A stretch of DNA of 64,000 nucleotides from Mixophyes australis (taxonomy: Eukaryota > Chordata > Amphibia > Anura > Limnodynastidae). Position 1 is the first letter of the stretch, and each line of letters starts with the position of its first letter. The notes beneath the pieces were generated by a model that made no database searches, was not told the origin of the DNA, and worked only from the letters and a program-made list of their open reading frames with translations. A program made the position numbers and the translations under genes. Positions 11,700 through 22,748 of this stretch are shown here, in pieces. The stretch lies in assembly GCA_036250195.1 (NCBI GenBank), contig JAVHZZ010000001.1:379312407-379376406 (forward strand), read 5' to 3'.

Positions 11700-11880
11700 A
11701 GTGCCGTAACTAGCCATTTTAGTGCCCTGGGCGAGACAGGGAACCGGCGCCCCCCATCTAAGTGGGAGTGTCAATTGTCGGGTGGGTGTGGTCAACCTAC
11801 TGTGGGGGCGTGGCTAGCACTTTACAAGTTCTAGACCGCACTGAAACCCCCTCCCTCTCCATTATTCTTGGTCTGGCTTT
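11700..11880. repeat. Dispersed repeat shared with 38.4-38.6 kb, copy 1
   Basis: The blocks AGTGCCCTGGGCGAGACAGG and GGCTAGCACTTTACAAGTTC recur as diverged versions at about 38430-38590. Both places are followed by arrays of CCATTAAATTAATAGCC-like units (about 13150-13300 here, 39445-39570 there). The pairing of these two modules suggests one repeat family. Confidence 0.6.
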
Positions 11881-12129
11881 GTAAGGATCTTTATGTAATA
11901 AGCCTCCATAGAATCAAAGTACTTTAAATGCAGCTATCACATGCTAGCTGTATAAAAAAATTAATTGGTTATTGAAATAAAACTCACTGAAACAAATTAA
12001 AACATAAATGTAATGGTACCATCTGTATCACACTGCCCCTTCATCCCACTGTGCTCTCCATAACAGTTTCTCCTTTATCACACCGTGCCATGGAGCCATC
12101 TCTATCATTGTGCCCCCTTGTCACCATCA

Positions 12130-12135
12130 CACTAA

Positions 12136-12178
<43 letters not shown>
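12130..12178. repeat. (AT)n microsatellite, copy 1
   Basis: Uninterrupted AT dinucleotides. The tract is 4 bp longer than in copy 2 at 19111-19143. Confidence 0.95.
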
Positions 12179-12661
12179 CACAAAACAAATGGGAGGGGAC
12201 GCCAAATAGTATAATACTGTATATAAAAATACAGAAAGGTGTACCAAAAGTCAGAATCTTAACCACTAAATAGGTATAGACATTCAGGTAATAATAGGGG
12301 ATCAACAGGAAGAAGGAAATGAGGAACCACTCTAGAACACCAGCGCCGTGCCAATATAATATGCGTACCAGATAAAAGATCTTTAAAGCTTATCTGTAGG
12401 TATAACCGGTATCTTCACCAATCAAGTTGAGCCTTATTACCCCATGGGAATAGCAGATGCTTCATACAATGTTGAAAGGTTCCGGAACTGGCACTTCATA
12501 TATACTCAGTAGTATTCAGGATAATGGAGAGGAAGAAACTCACATAGTGTAATGCTGTATAGCAATACATTTATTACATAAATAATGTGGATGTGCACTT
12601 ACATAAAAAATATATATATATATACACACACATGTACACACACACATACAATATAAAGAGC

Positions 12662-13140
12662 CTCCTAGTGTCCGCCATACCTTACAGAGAGCATTCCTGT
12701 GACCGCCATACCTTACAGAGAGCATTCCTGTGACCTCCATACTATACAGAGAGCATTCCTGTGACCGCCATACTATACAGAGAGCATTCCTGTGACCTCC
12801 ATACTATACAGAGAGCATTCCTGTGACCTCCATACTATACAGAGAGCATTCCTATGACCTCCATACTATACAGAGAGCATTCCTGTGACCTCCATACTAT
12901 ACAGAGAGCATTCCTATGACCGCCATACTATACAGAGAGCATTCCTATGACCGCCATACCTTACAGAGAGCATTCCAATGACCACCATACAATACAGAGA
13001 GCATTCCTATGACCGCCATACTATACAGAGAGCATTCCTATGACGGCCATACTATACAGAGAGCATTCCTATGACCGCCATACCATACAGAGAACATTCC
13101 TGTGACCTCCATACTATACAGAGAGCATTCCTGTGACTGC
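12662..13140 (+). repeat. 31-bp minisatellite, about 15 units, copy 1
   Basis: The unit reads AGAGAGCATTCCTGTGACCT followed by CCATACTATAC, 31 bp. About 15 units run head to tail with variants at a few fixed positions (CTATGACCGCC against CTGTGACCTCC). The variant pattern is the same in copy 2, so the array was duplicated as a block. Confidence 0.95.
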
Positions 13141-13399
13141 AATACAGATAAATACCTCACCTGAAATTAATAGACCCCACCATTAAATTAAAAAGCCCCA
13201 TCAATAAATTAAATTGACCCACCAGCACCCCACAAATAAACTAGTACCCATTAAATAATTAGCCCCCACCTAAACGTCACCATTAAATTAATAGCCTACC
13301 TCCCACCCATGTACTAAGACACCCAACCTCCCTACCCTCATATCACACATTATATTAATACATACCCCCCTTCCCTCACACATTATGGCAGCATACCAC

Positions 13400-13815
13400 C
13401 CCATCCCTCATAAAGCATAGCAGCATCCCCCCCTCCATAATAGCAAGATGCAGCACACATTCCTCCCCTCCCTAATAGCAGCACACATTCCCCCCCTCCC
13501 TAATAGCAGCACACATTCCCCCCTCCCTAACAGCAGCATACATCCCCTCCCCCCTCCATAATTGCAGCTTACATTCCCCTCCTGCCTCCCTCCATAATTT
13601 CAGCTTACATTCCCCCCCCCCCCCTTGCCTCCATCCATAATTGCAGCTTACATTCCCCCCTCCCCTTGCCTCCATCCATAATTGCAGCTTACATTCCCCC
13701 CCCCTTGCCTCCATCCATAATTGCAGCTTACATCCCCCCCTCCCCTCCATAATTGCAGCTTACATCTCCTCCATAATTGCAGCTTACATCCCCTCCATAA
13801 TTGAAGCTTACATCC
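13400..13815 (+). repeat. C-rich minisatellite (CCATAATTGCAGCTTACAT), copy 1
   Basis: Units of roughly 25-45 bp built on CCATAATTGCAGCTTACAT alternate with C-runs of variable length. The left part has related units (CCCTCCCTAATAGCAGCACA). Long frames on the minus strand are repeat translations, not genes. Confidence 0.9.
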
Positions 13816-14114
13816 CCCTTCCCCTGCTTTGAAACTTACCTCCTGTCCAGCCGTCGCTGCCTGGCTCCTCTCTGCTTCTCTGCTCCTCTGCTGCCTAGCA
13901 ACGTCATGACATCAGACGCTGAGGCAGAGGGCAGAGTTCAGAAGGGGGTGGAGCCGGGTGCCGGCCGCCATCTTGGATGCGCCGGGCGGCCGGCAGTCTG
14001 AATCTGAGGTCTGTTTAATTTTTTTTTTCTTTTCACTCCTCACACAGAAGTCGGTGCGGGCGGCCACTGCGCCCCCTTGGGACTGCGCCCGGAGCGGCGG
14101 CACCGCCCGCACCG

Positions 14115-14355
14115 GCCTCGTTACGGCTCTGGGAGCGGGGCAGCATTACAGTGGCAGCGTGGGGATTCAGAAGGAGGGGGACAGAAGCACAGTGGTAACA
14201 GGGATCCAGGAGGAGGGGGACAGCGGTATGCACGCATCCAGGAGGAGGGGGACAGAGGCACAGTGGCAGCGGGGATCCAGGAGGAGGGGGAAAGTGGTAT
14301 GCACACATCCAGGAGGAGGGGGATAGAGGTACAGTGGCAGCAGGGGGGGGGGGGG
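14115..14355 (+). repeat. G-rich minisatellite (ATCCAGGAGGAGGGGGACAG), copy 1
   Basis: Units containing CCAGGAGGAGGGGGACAG and ACAGTGGCAGCGGGGA repeat about six times and end in a G-run of 14 (16 in copy 2). Frames in all phases are open because the unit lacks stops; none is considered a gene. Confidence 0.9.
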
Positions 14356-14920
14356 GCAATTGCAGGGAGAGTGTGCTGCCCGGCTGCTCTGATCACAATC
14401 AGAGCAGCCGTCCATTACTCTCTCCCTGCCTTTTTTGACAGCTACCTTAATATTTTTTTTCAAATTTCAGGGCCAAAATTAAGGTGTGTCTTATACATGA
14501 GAACGCCTTATACATGGGGAAATATGATATATCATGCTCATGTGACTTGTATGTGAGAATCATTTTTTCTCATACTTTCCTCTTGGCTGCTGCTCTTGCA
14601 GTGAGGATCTGTTGCTAGTCTAGAATAAAGATTGGCGTTTTGTCACTGCTTTTTCCTTGATGCCTGGCGATTAACAGTGTATATTTGGCACTGGGTTATT
14701 GTGGCCAGCTCCATACACTTATATACATATTGATCTTACTTGTGAGCTTTTTGTGATAAAATGTGATTGGCTGTTTGGTGTGGCATGAGAAGGACATATG
14801 AATGTGCAGTTTGCAGTGTTTTCTACAGTCATGTCCAAGAGAGAAAAACAGACAAGATAATATACTAGTAATGGTTACTAGTAATCATACTACATATTGT
14901 CACCTGTTTCATATCTCGAG

Positions 14921-15210
14921 TGTTGAAGTCGTATAATTGGATGAACGAAAGTATATTGGTTTAATATTGGTTTGCCGTGCGTATTGCGAAGTGTACGCCA
15001 CGTGTTACGTGGCGTGACGCGATCGCACGGTAAAATACGCACGCACACACTCGCATTACAACAGTTAGTTATTTATATAATTTCATATTGGTTCTGTTAC
15101 ACTGTAATTCAGGAGCAGATAGTATTCGGTTTATTATTAGTCTATATATATAGTGATTATATGTACATTGTAGTGTTATTAAAGGTTTAGGTAATAGGAA
15201 AGGTGTCATG
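14921..15210 (+). mobile_element. Truncated ERV LTR stub (first 290 bp) ending copy 1
   Basis: It is the same as 21889-22178, starting TGTTGAAGTCGTATAATTGG after CGAG (14917-14920), and it stops at GTGTCATG where copy 2 of the duplicated unit begins. The LTR is cut by the duplication junction, not by a separate insertion. Confidence 0.95.
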
Positions 15211-15969
15211 ACTCAGAGACAATTCCAAGTATACGCTGTTACATTTCACTTAAGACACAGGTGCTACATAAAGAGAAAGTTAACATTTCCCCATAAAGCT
15301 CTTATTGCCTAAGAAAATAAAATTGCATTGATTTCTCCATGGGAAAGTGTCTGCTGCTGTATCATTTTTCGGAGAACAAATAACGAGGAACTATAATACA
15401 CCAAGATATCAAACTTTGTTTACTATCTATAACATTCTTTCCATAAAATCTCTTTCTTGTTTGCAGGTTTGTAGCATCTTCTTTAAAAAGAAAAAAGAAA
15501 AAAACTAAATAAAAAAAAAAAAGAAAAGAAAGGAAAACATGATCTGAATAGTTTGGTGATATGCTAAAATAAAATTTTGATGTTTCAGCTTGCTGATGCT
15601 CTATTTTTTTACTCTATGGTATGTATACTGGGGTTTGAATACTTTTGCAATCCATTGTTTATAGATACTTGATTGTTGTTCTATCAGACTTCAGATTATT
15701 TTGAGATTTGTTCTTGATGATCTCCTGGAACTGTTATCAGCTATTTTTATTTGTAGATTGTCCAAACTTGAATAGTACCCTAAGGGGCTCATTTAAAGTT
15801 TTAAATAAAGTTTTTAATATGTTTCTTTCCCACATATATATGTCCGTATATACATTTTTGCATATAGCTGACTGTTCATGTGTGTAACAGATTGTTCTAT
15901 GCCAAACAACTTCAAAACTGAAGATATTCAGTGAAATTTCTTGCTTTCTGTTGACCCACAACCACTGGT

Positions 15970-17573
15970 CTGACCCTGGTTAGCCTATCCGAGTACTGAG
16001 CTGAGCACGCTCGGTACTCTCCCGCCCATTCGGATTCGAAATCGAGGCAAAACATCATCATGACATATTCGTATTTCTGAGCTCGGTTCTCGCGAGATTT
16101 GAAAAGCATAAATACCAGCCTCCACAGCAATCCATCACCATTTGACAGAGGGAGTTAGCAGGGTTAGGTCACACTGGCTAGATCAGCGCAGGGACAGATC
16201 AGAATTTGGACACATTATTGTTTGTATGCAATACCATTGTAATCTTAATACCAGTTACAGCAGTAAGAGGAGGATAGAGGAGGGTTTTTTTGTGCAGTTT
16301 CTGGCACTCCAAGTGCTTTTGGGGTGTCCCCCACTCTTTTGCATTAATTTTTCTGGCTGTCAAATGTCCTGTTTGTCAGCTGTCTAAAAAAATAATATTT
16401 AGCACTCCTAAGTGCTTTTGGGGTGTCCCCCATTCTTTTGCATTATTTTTTCTGGCTGTCCAAAAAACTAAAGTCCTATTTGGCAGCAGTTTCAAAAAAA
16501 TATATTTAGCACTCCCAAGTGCTTTTGAGGTGTCCCCCATTCTTTTGCATTAATATTTCTGGCTGTCAAAAGTCCTGTTTGTCAGCAGTCTAAAAAAAAT
16601 AATATTTAGCACTCCCAAGTGCTTTTGGGGTGTCCCCTATTCTTTTGCATTAATTTTTCTGGCTGTCAAAAGTCCTGTTTGTCAGCAGTCTAAAAAAATT
16701 ATATTTAGCACTACCAAGTGCTTTTGGGGTGTCCCCTATTCTTTTGCATTAATTTTTCTGGCTGTCAAAAGTCATATTTGTCAGCAGTATCTAAAACAAT
16801 TTGTAGCCCTACAAGTGCTTTGGGCTCATAATGGATTCAAAGCAGTCCACATATGAGCAGAATCAGCAACCAGGTTCTGTCACCAGTCCTGATGGTAGTG
16901 TTCCCAGTACATCATCTGGGAAAAGCGATGTCAAACTACACAGTCTTTTAAAAATCAGTCAAAAAAACACACACCAAAAAAATGTACTGTGTTGAAGCGA
17001 AAAAGAAGTGTAACTGAGGAAAAGTTAAGTGCCGACACCTTTGTCTATTAGTGGCAGATCAAAAAATGTTACCGAGCCTACAAGTGGTGCACAACTACTG
17101 TTACGCGTCAAAGCCGAGCTGCAAGATAATCTAAGCTACCAAACTACCTTGGTCCATTTATTTTTACTTTCTAATTCTACAGTCTATGAAGGCTGCTTTT
17201 TTCTATTCAACTACAAGTGGAGGGTGTAATATACACCCAAAGACGATGGCTACATTGCCAATAATCAAAGATGGAGGGGGAAGACAACCAGGTTTGTCTG
17301 TATAATTTGCAGGCAAGTGTTAGAATTAAGGACGGCCTACCAGGGATTAAACTGTTTTTTTTCATAATTTATTAGCTTTAGAATTACCTCACTTATCCAA
17401 GAAACTGGTGGAGCACTAAATAAGGTTATTTTAGATGAAAAAAATGGTATTTTTTAAAAAATAGCAAAACAAAACCAAACAAAACCAAAAGCAAAACCAA
17501 AACACGACAGTAATCCAGATCCAAAACCAAAACCAAAGCCAAAACACGGGGGTCAGTGAGCATCTCTAATTTT
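15970..17573. mobile_element. hAT-like non-autonomous element, copy 2
   Basis: Duplicate of 9000-10602, with the same TATA-like block, five ~103-bp repeats (16300-16805), short ATG frame at 16830 and CAAAAC-rich right end. It has one extra T in a T-run near 17355. Confidence is as for copy 1. Confidence 0.5.
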
Positions 17574-18481
17574 TAGGAAGCCATAACATCGTAAAGTATT
17601 GGGTGCAATTAAAAGGAGATATCAACACTATGCAGTTTAATTCATTTTTTCATTGCATCGGAGAAAGCAAATGCAACGATGGCAAAATTACAAAATCCTT
17701 CATTAAGACAGTTTGCTGCAGGCTTTGGTCAAAATTGATGAAAATATGGACAGTTGTGAAGGGATCATTAGAAAATAGACTGGAAATTACTGTTAATGCT
17801 ATTGGAGCAAAAAAAGCTAAAATGAGATTATTTTACCTATTTTTCACAATTATTAATTAAATCCTGGTCCAAAACGAAAACTAAAACCAAAACCTTTTGT
17901 TATTTTTTGACAAAACCAGTCAATAACCAAAACACCAACACGTTTTAGAACCAAAACCACAACCACAACCAAACTGAAAATGAATAGAGACCAAAAAGTT
18001 GAGCTCTCTCAGTTAAGTGCATAAATATCCAGCTCTTATCTGATTAGTTTATATATTCAGATTTCCTTAGATTTTTAGGGTCGGTTCTTATTATACTTTT
18101 CAAACAAAGTAAACCCAACACATGCTATAATTTCACCACTACCCACAAAGTCCATTGTAAGACAATGAATAATTTTCTTATATGTGTTAAAATAACTTTA
18201 AGTACTACTGCAACATCCCAGAGAACCAAGTGTCAACGTCACACAGAATACAGTGTAGCGTTAGATCAGATGGTTGAACGTTAGGAAAAACTTTAAAAGA
18301 AGACTCACAATAGACCAGGTACATGGAAGATTATTCATAAAATATATGCACTTCCAAATGTGGTAATATTTAGCATACTTTGGGGTACTTTTGCTTATGG
18401 CCTCCTTGAACCAGACAGAAAACAGGTTACTTTTGTCCAGTATGCTTTTCCTAGCCCATAATCCTCCTCTCTGCTTATTAC

Positions 18482-19105
18482 CATATTTCCCCATGTATAG
18501 GACGCACCTTTTTACCAAAAATGTTGGGTCTAAAACCTGGGTGCGCCTTATACAGAGGTAGTGGGGATGCAGGGGGGGGGGGGGCAACAGTACAGTGGCA
18601 GTGGGGGGGGATCGAGGGGGAGAGGGGCAGTGTTACAGTGGCAGTGGGGGGGATCGAAGGGGAGCGGGCAGTGCCGTAACTAGCCATTTTAGTGCCCTGG
18701 GCGAGACAGGGAACCGGCGCCCCCCATCTAAGTGGGAGTGTCAATTGTCGGGTGGGTGTGGTCAACCTACTGTGGGGGCGTGGCTAGCACTTTACAAGTT
18801 CTAGACCGCACTGAAACCCCCTCCCTCTCCATTATTCTTGGTCTGGCTTTGTAAGGATCTTTATGTAATAAGCCTCCATAGAATCAAAGTACTTTAAATG
18901 CAGCTATCACATGCTAGCTGTATAAAAAAATTAATTGGTTATTGAAATAAAACTCACTGAAACAAATTAAAACATAAATGTAATGGTACCATCTGTATCA
19001 CACTGCCCCTTCATCCCACTGTGCTCTCCATAACAGTTTCTCCTTTATCACACCGTGCCATGGAGCCATCTCTATCATTGTGCCCCCTTGTCACCATCAC
19101 ACTAA

Positions 19106-19144
<39 letters not shown>

Positions 19145-21501
19145 CACAAAACAAATGGGAGGGGACGCCAAATAGTATAATACTGTATATAAAAATACAG
19201 AAAGGTGTACCAAAAGTCAGAATCTTAACCACTAAATAGGTATAGACATTCAGGTAATAATAGGGGATCAACAGGAAGAAGGAAATGAGGAACCACTCTA
19301 GAACACCAGCGCCGTGCCAATATAATATGCGTACCAGATAAAAGATCTTTAAAGCTTATCTGTAGGTATAACCGGTATCTTCACCAATCAAGTTGAGCCT
19401 TATTACCCCATGGGAATAGCAGATGCTTCATACAATGTTGAAAGGTTCCGGAACTGGCACTTCATATATACTCAGTAGTATTCAGGATAATGGAGAGGAA
19501 GAAACTCACATAGTGTAATGCTGTATAGCAATACATTTATTACATAAATAATGTGGATGTGCACTTACATAAAAAATATATATATATATACACACACATG
19601 TACACACACACATACAATATAAAGAGCCTCCTAGTGTCCGCCATACCTTACAGAGAGCATTCCTGTGACCGCCATACCTTACAGAGAGCATTCCTGTGAC
19701 CTCCATACTATACAGAGAGCATTCCTGTGACCGCCATACTATACAGAGAGCATTCCTGTGACCTCCATACTATACAGAGAGCATTCCTGTGACCTCCATA
19801 CTATACAGAGAGCATTCCTATGACCTCCATACTATACAGAGAGCATTCCTGTGACCTCCATACTATACAGAGAGCATTCCTATGACCGCCATACTATACA
19901 GAGAGCATTCCTATGACCGCCATACCTTACAGAGAGCATTCCAATGACCACCATACAATACAGAGAGCATTCCTATGACCGCCATACTATACAGAGAGCA
20001 TTCCTATGACGGCCATACTATACAGAGAGCATTCCTATGACCGCCATACCATACAGAGAACATTCCTGTGACCTCCATACTATACAGAGAGCATTCCTGT
20101 GACTGCAATACAGATAAATACCTCACCTGAAATTAATAGACCCCACCATTAAATTAAAAAGCCCCATCAATAAATTAAATTGACCCACCAGCACCCCACA
20201 AATAAACTAGTACCCATTAAATAATTAGCCCCCACCTAAACGTCACCATTAAATTAATAGCCTACCTCCCACCCATGTACTAAGACACCCAACCTCCCTA
20301 CCCTCATATCACACATTATATTAATACATACCCCCCTTCCCTCACACATTATGGCAGCATACCACCCCATCCCTCATAAAGCATAGCAGCATCCCCCCCT
20401 CCATAATAGCAAGATGCAGCACACATTCCTCCCCTCCCTAATAGCAGCACACATTCCCCCCCTCCCTAATAGCAGCACACATTCCCCCCTCCCTAACAGC
20501 AGCATACATCCCCTCCCCCCTCCATAATTGCAGCTTACATTCCCCTCCTGCCTCCCTCCATAATTTCAGCTTACATTCCCCCCCCCCCCTTGCCTCCATC
20601 CATAATTGCAGCTTACATTCCCCCCTCCCCTTGCCTCCATCCATAATTGCAGCTTACATTCCCCCCCCCTTGCCTCCATCCATAATTGCAGCTTACATCC
20701 CCCCCCTCCCCTCCATAATTGCAGCTTACATCTCCTCCATAATTGCAGCTTACATCCCCTCCATAATTGAAGCTTACATCCCCCTTCCCCTGCTTTGAAA
20801 CTTACCTCCTGTCCAGCCGTCGCTGCCTGGCTCCTCTCTGCTTCTCTGCTCCTCTGCTGCCTAGCAACGTCATGACATCAGACGCTGAGGCAGAGGGCAG
20901 AGTTCAGAAGGGGGTGGAGCCGGGTGCCGGCCGCCATCTTGGATGCGCCGGGCGGCCGGCAGTCTGAATCTGAGGTCTGTTTAATTTTTTTTTTCTTTTC
21001 ACTCCTCACACAGAAGTCGGTGCGGGCGGCCACTGCGCCCCCTTGGGACTGCGCCCGGAGCGGCGGCACCGCCCGCACCGGCCTCGTTACGGCTCTGGGA
21101 GCGGGGCAGCATTACAGTGGCAGCGTGGGGATTCAGAAGGAGGGGGACAGAAGCACAGTGGTAACAGGGATCCAGGAGGAGGGGGACAGCGGTATGCACG
21201 CATCCAGGAGGAGGGGGACAGAGGCACAGTGGCAGCGGGGATCCAGGAGGAGGGGGAAAGTGGTATGCACACATCCAGGAGGAGGGGGATAGAGGTACAG
21301 TGGCAGCAGGGGGGGGGGGGGGGGCAATTGCAGGGAGAGTGTGCTGCCCGGCTGCTCTGATCACAATCAGAGCAGCCGTCCATTACTCTCTCCCTGCCTT
21401 TTTTGACAGCTACCTTAATATTTTTTTTCAAATTTCAGGGCCAAAATTAAGGTGTGTCTTATACATGAGAACGCCTTATACATGGGGAAATATGATATAT
21501 C
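18482..21501. mobile_element. Composite ~3-kb minisatellite element, copy 2
   Basis: Duplicate of 11512-14533 with the same CATATTTCCCCATGTATA inverted ends. It contains the AT tract (19111-19143), the 31-bp array (19628-20106), the C-rich array (20366-20781) and the G-rich array (21081-21325). Run lengths differ from copy 1 as listed there. Confidence 0.55.
19628..20106 (+). repeat. 31-bp minisatellite, about 15 units, copy 2
   Basis: Same unit order and variant pattern as 12662-13140. Confidence 0.95.
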
Positions 21502-21888
21502 ATGCTCATGTGACTTGTATGTGAGAATCATTTTTTCTCATACTTTCCTCTTGGCTGCTGCTCTTGCAGTGAGGATCTGTTGCTAGTCTAGAATAAAGAT
21601 TGGCGTTTTGTCACTGCTTTTTCCTTGATGCCTGGCGATTAACAGTGTATATTTGGCACTGGGTTATTGTGGCCAGCTCCATACACTTATATACATATTG
21701 ATCTTACTTGTGAGCTTTTTGTGATAAAATGTGATTGGCTGTTTGGTGTGGCATGAGAAGGACATATGAATGTGCAGTTTGCAGTGTTTTCTACAGTCAT
21801 GTCCAAGAGAGAAAAACAGACAAGATAATATACTAGTAATGGTTACTAGTAATCATACTACATATTGTCACCTGTTTCATATCTCGAG

Positions 21889-22727
21889 TGTTGAAGTCGT
21901 ATAATTGGATGAACGAAAGTATATTGGTTTAATATTGGTTTGCCGTGCGTATTGCGAAGTGTACGCCACGTGTTACGTGGCGTGACGCGATCGCACGGTA
22001 AAATACGCACGCACACACTCGCATTACAACAGTTAGTTATTTATATAATTTCATATTGGTTCTGTTACACTGTAATTCAGGAGCAGATAGTATTCGGTTT
22101 ATTATTAGTCTATATATATAGTGATTATATGTACATTGTAGTGTTATTAAAGGTTTAGGTAATAGGAAAGGTGTCATGCCTGATATCATATTGAAGCCCT
22201 AATCATCAGCAGCTGTCCGGTGCAGTCGGCGAAGAGATCGCACATTGCATACTTTAGTTATTGATATTAGAGAGTAAACCTTTGTATGATACTGGCTATG
22301 AAAAGGAGCAGACCCCCTGGACAGAAGACCCCCACCTTTGGATTCCTTAGATTGAATCAACCTATTACCTGTCTGGCCTGGACCCACCCAACGTCTGGAC
22401 CTATAGAAACAATCTACGTCATCTCTATTGTTCACAATGAAACACTGACTGTATATATATTAGCTGCATCCCCCACCAGGGTCTCAGTCTACTCAGACCA
22501 GTTATCTAACAGATACACTGTTCCATTGGGACCCATGGAAGCGCAGCGATTGCAGCGGTATGTATGTATGTAACTTTTGGTATTGGCTGTACTGTACTTT
22601 ATCATGATATAATAATGTATTGAATTGTTGACTATTTACATCTGCTAAAATAAACCACCATGTGCTTTGGACACACATACAATTGATTGGGCAATGCTTA
22701 TTTTAAAACGATAAAATTACTTTAATA
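21889..22727 (+). repeat. 5' LTR of the ERV
   Basis: Begins TGTTGAAGT and ends ACTTTAATA, imperfect inverted termini with TA in place of the usual CA. It holds a perfect 9-bp palindrome at 21963-21983, a TATA-like TTATTTATATAATT near 22036 and an AATAAA signal at 22649-22654. It is entered by the duplication junction at 22178, so its first 290 bp exist twice in tandem with the upstream unit. Confidence 0.95.
21963..21983. promoter_or_regulatory. Perfect palindrome ACGCCACGT-GTT-ACGTGGCGT in LTR U3
   Basis: Nine-base arms around a 3-bp loop; present in all three LTR copies (14995-15015, 21963-21983, 29648-29668). CACGTG/ACGTGG cores resemble bHLH or bZIP sites. Whether it is a protein-binding site or an RNA hairpin cannot be told from sequence alone. 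Confidence 0.5.
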
Positions 22728-22730
22728 ATT

Positions 22731-22748
22731 TGGGGGCTCATGAGTTAG
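22731..22748 (+). other. Putative primer-binding site, tRNA-Pro-like at its start
   Basis: Three bases after the LTR comes TGGGGGCTCATGAGTTAG. The first nine bases (TGGGGGCTC) equal the complement of the tRNA-Pro 3' end used by many gammaretroviruses, but the next bases diverge. It may be a variant tRNA primer or a mutated site. Confidence 0.55.

Larger units (their letters stand above)
11512..14533. mobile_element. Composite ~3-kb element with CATATTTCCCCATGTATA ends, copy 1
   Basis: CATATTTCCCCATGTATAGG at the left pairs with CTTATACATGGGGAAATATG at the right, giving inverted termini of about 20 bp, with weaker pairing beyond (GTCTTATACATG region). Between them lie G-rich minisatellite, a dispersed repeat with GCTAGCACTTTACAAG, an AT microsatellite, a 31-bp minisatellite, C-rich repeats, a GC-rich block and a second G-rich minisatellite. 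No transposase is present. It looks like a non-autonomous DNA transposon loaded with tandem repeats. The superfamily was not assigned. Confidence 0.55.
8241..15210. repeat. Tandem duplication unit, copy 1 (6,970 bp)
   Basis: The whole block reappears at 15211-22178. It begins ACTCAGAGACAATTCCAAGT and ends with the first 290 bp of an ERV LTR, ending GGAAAGGTGTCATG. Differences noted against copy 2 are all in simple runs: 7 versus 8 T near 10385, 9 versus 8 G near 11632, an AT tract 4 bp longer near 12140, C-runs near 13612 and 13734, and a G-run near 14343. I saw no base substitution, though I did not align every base. Confidence 0.97.
15211..22178. repeat. Tandem duplication unit, copy 2 (6,968 bp)
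   Basis: Head-to-tail copy of 8241-15210. It ends at GTGTCATG inside the 5' LTR of the provirus, where sequence continues into the rest of the LTR (CCTGATATC). Junction and both parental ends share ATG only, so the join uses 3 bp of microhomology. Confidence 0.97.

Noticed and set aside
13472..14556. Several 90-160 codon frames on both strands (and their copies in 20.4-21.5 kb)
   Set aside because: They come from stop-free minisatellite units and change frame between the two duplication copies with run length.
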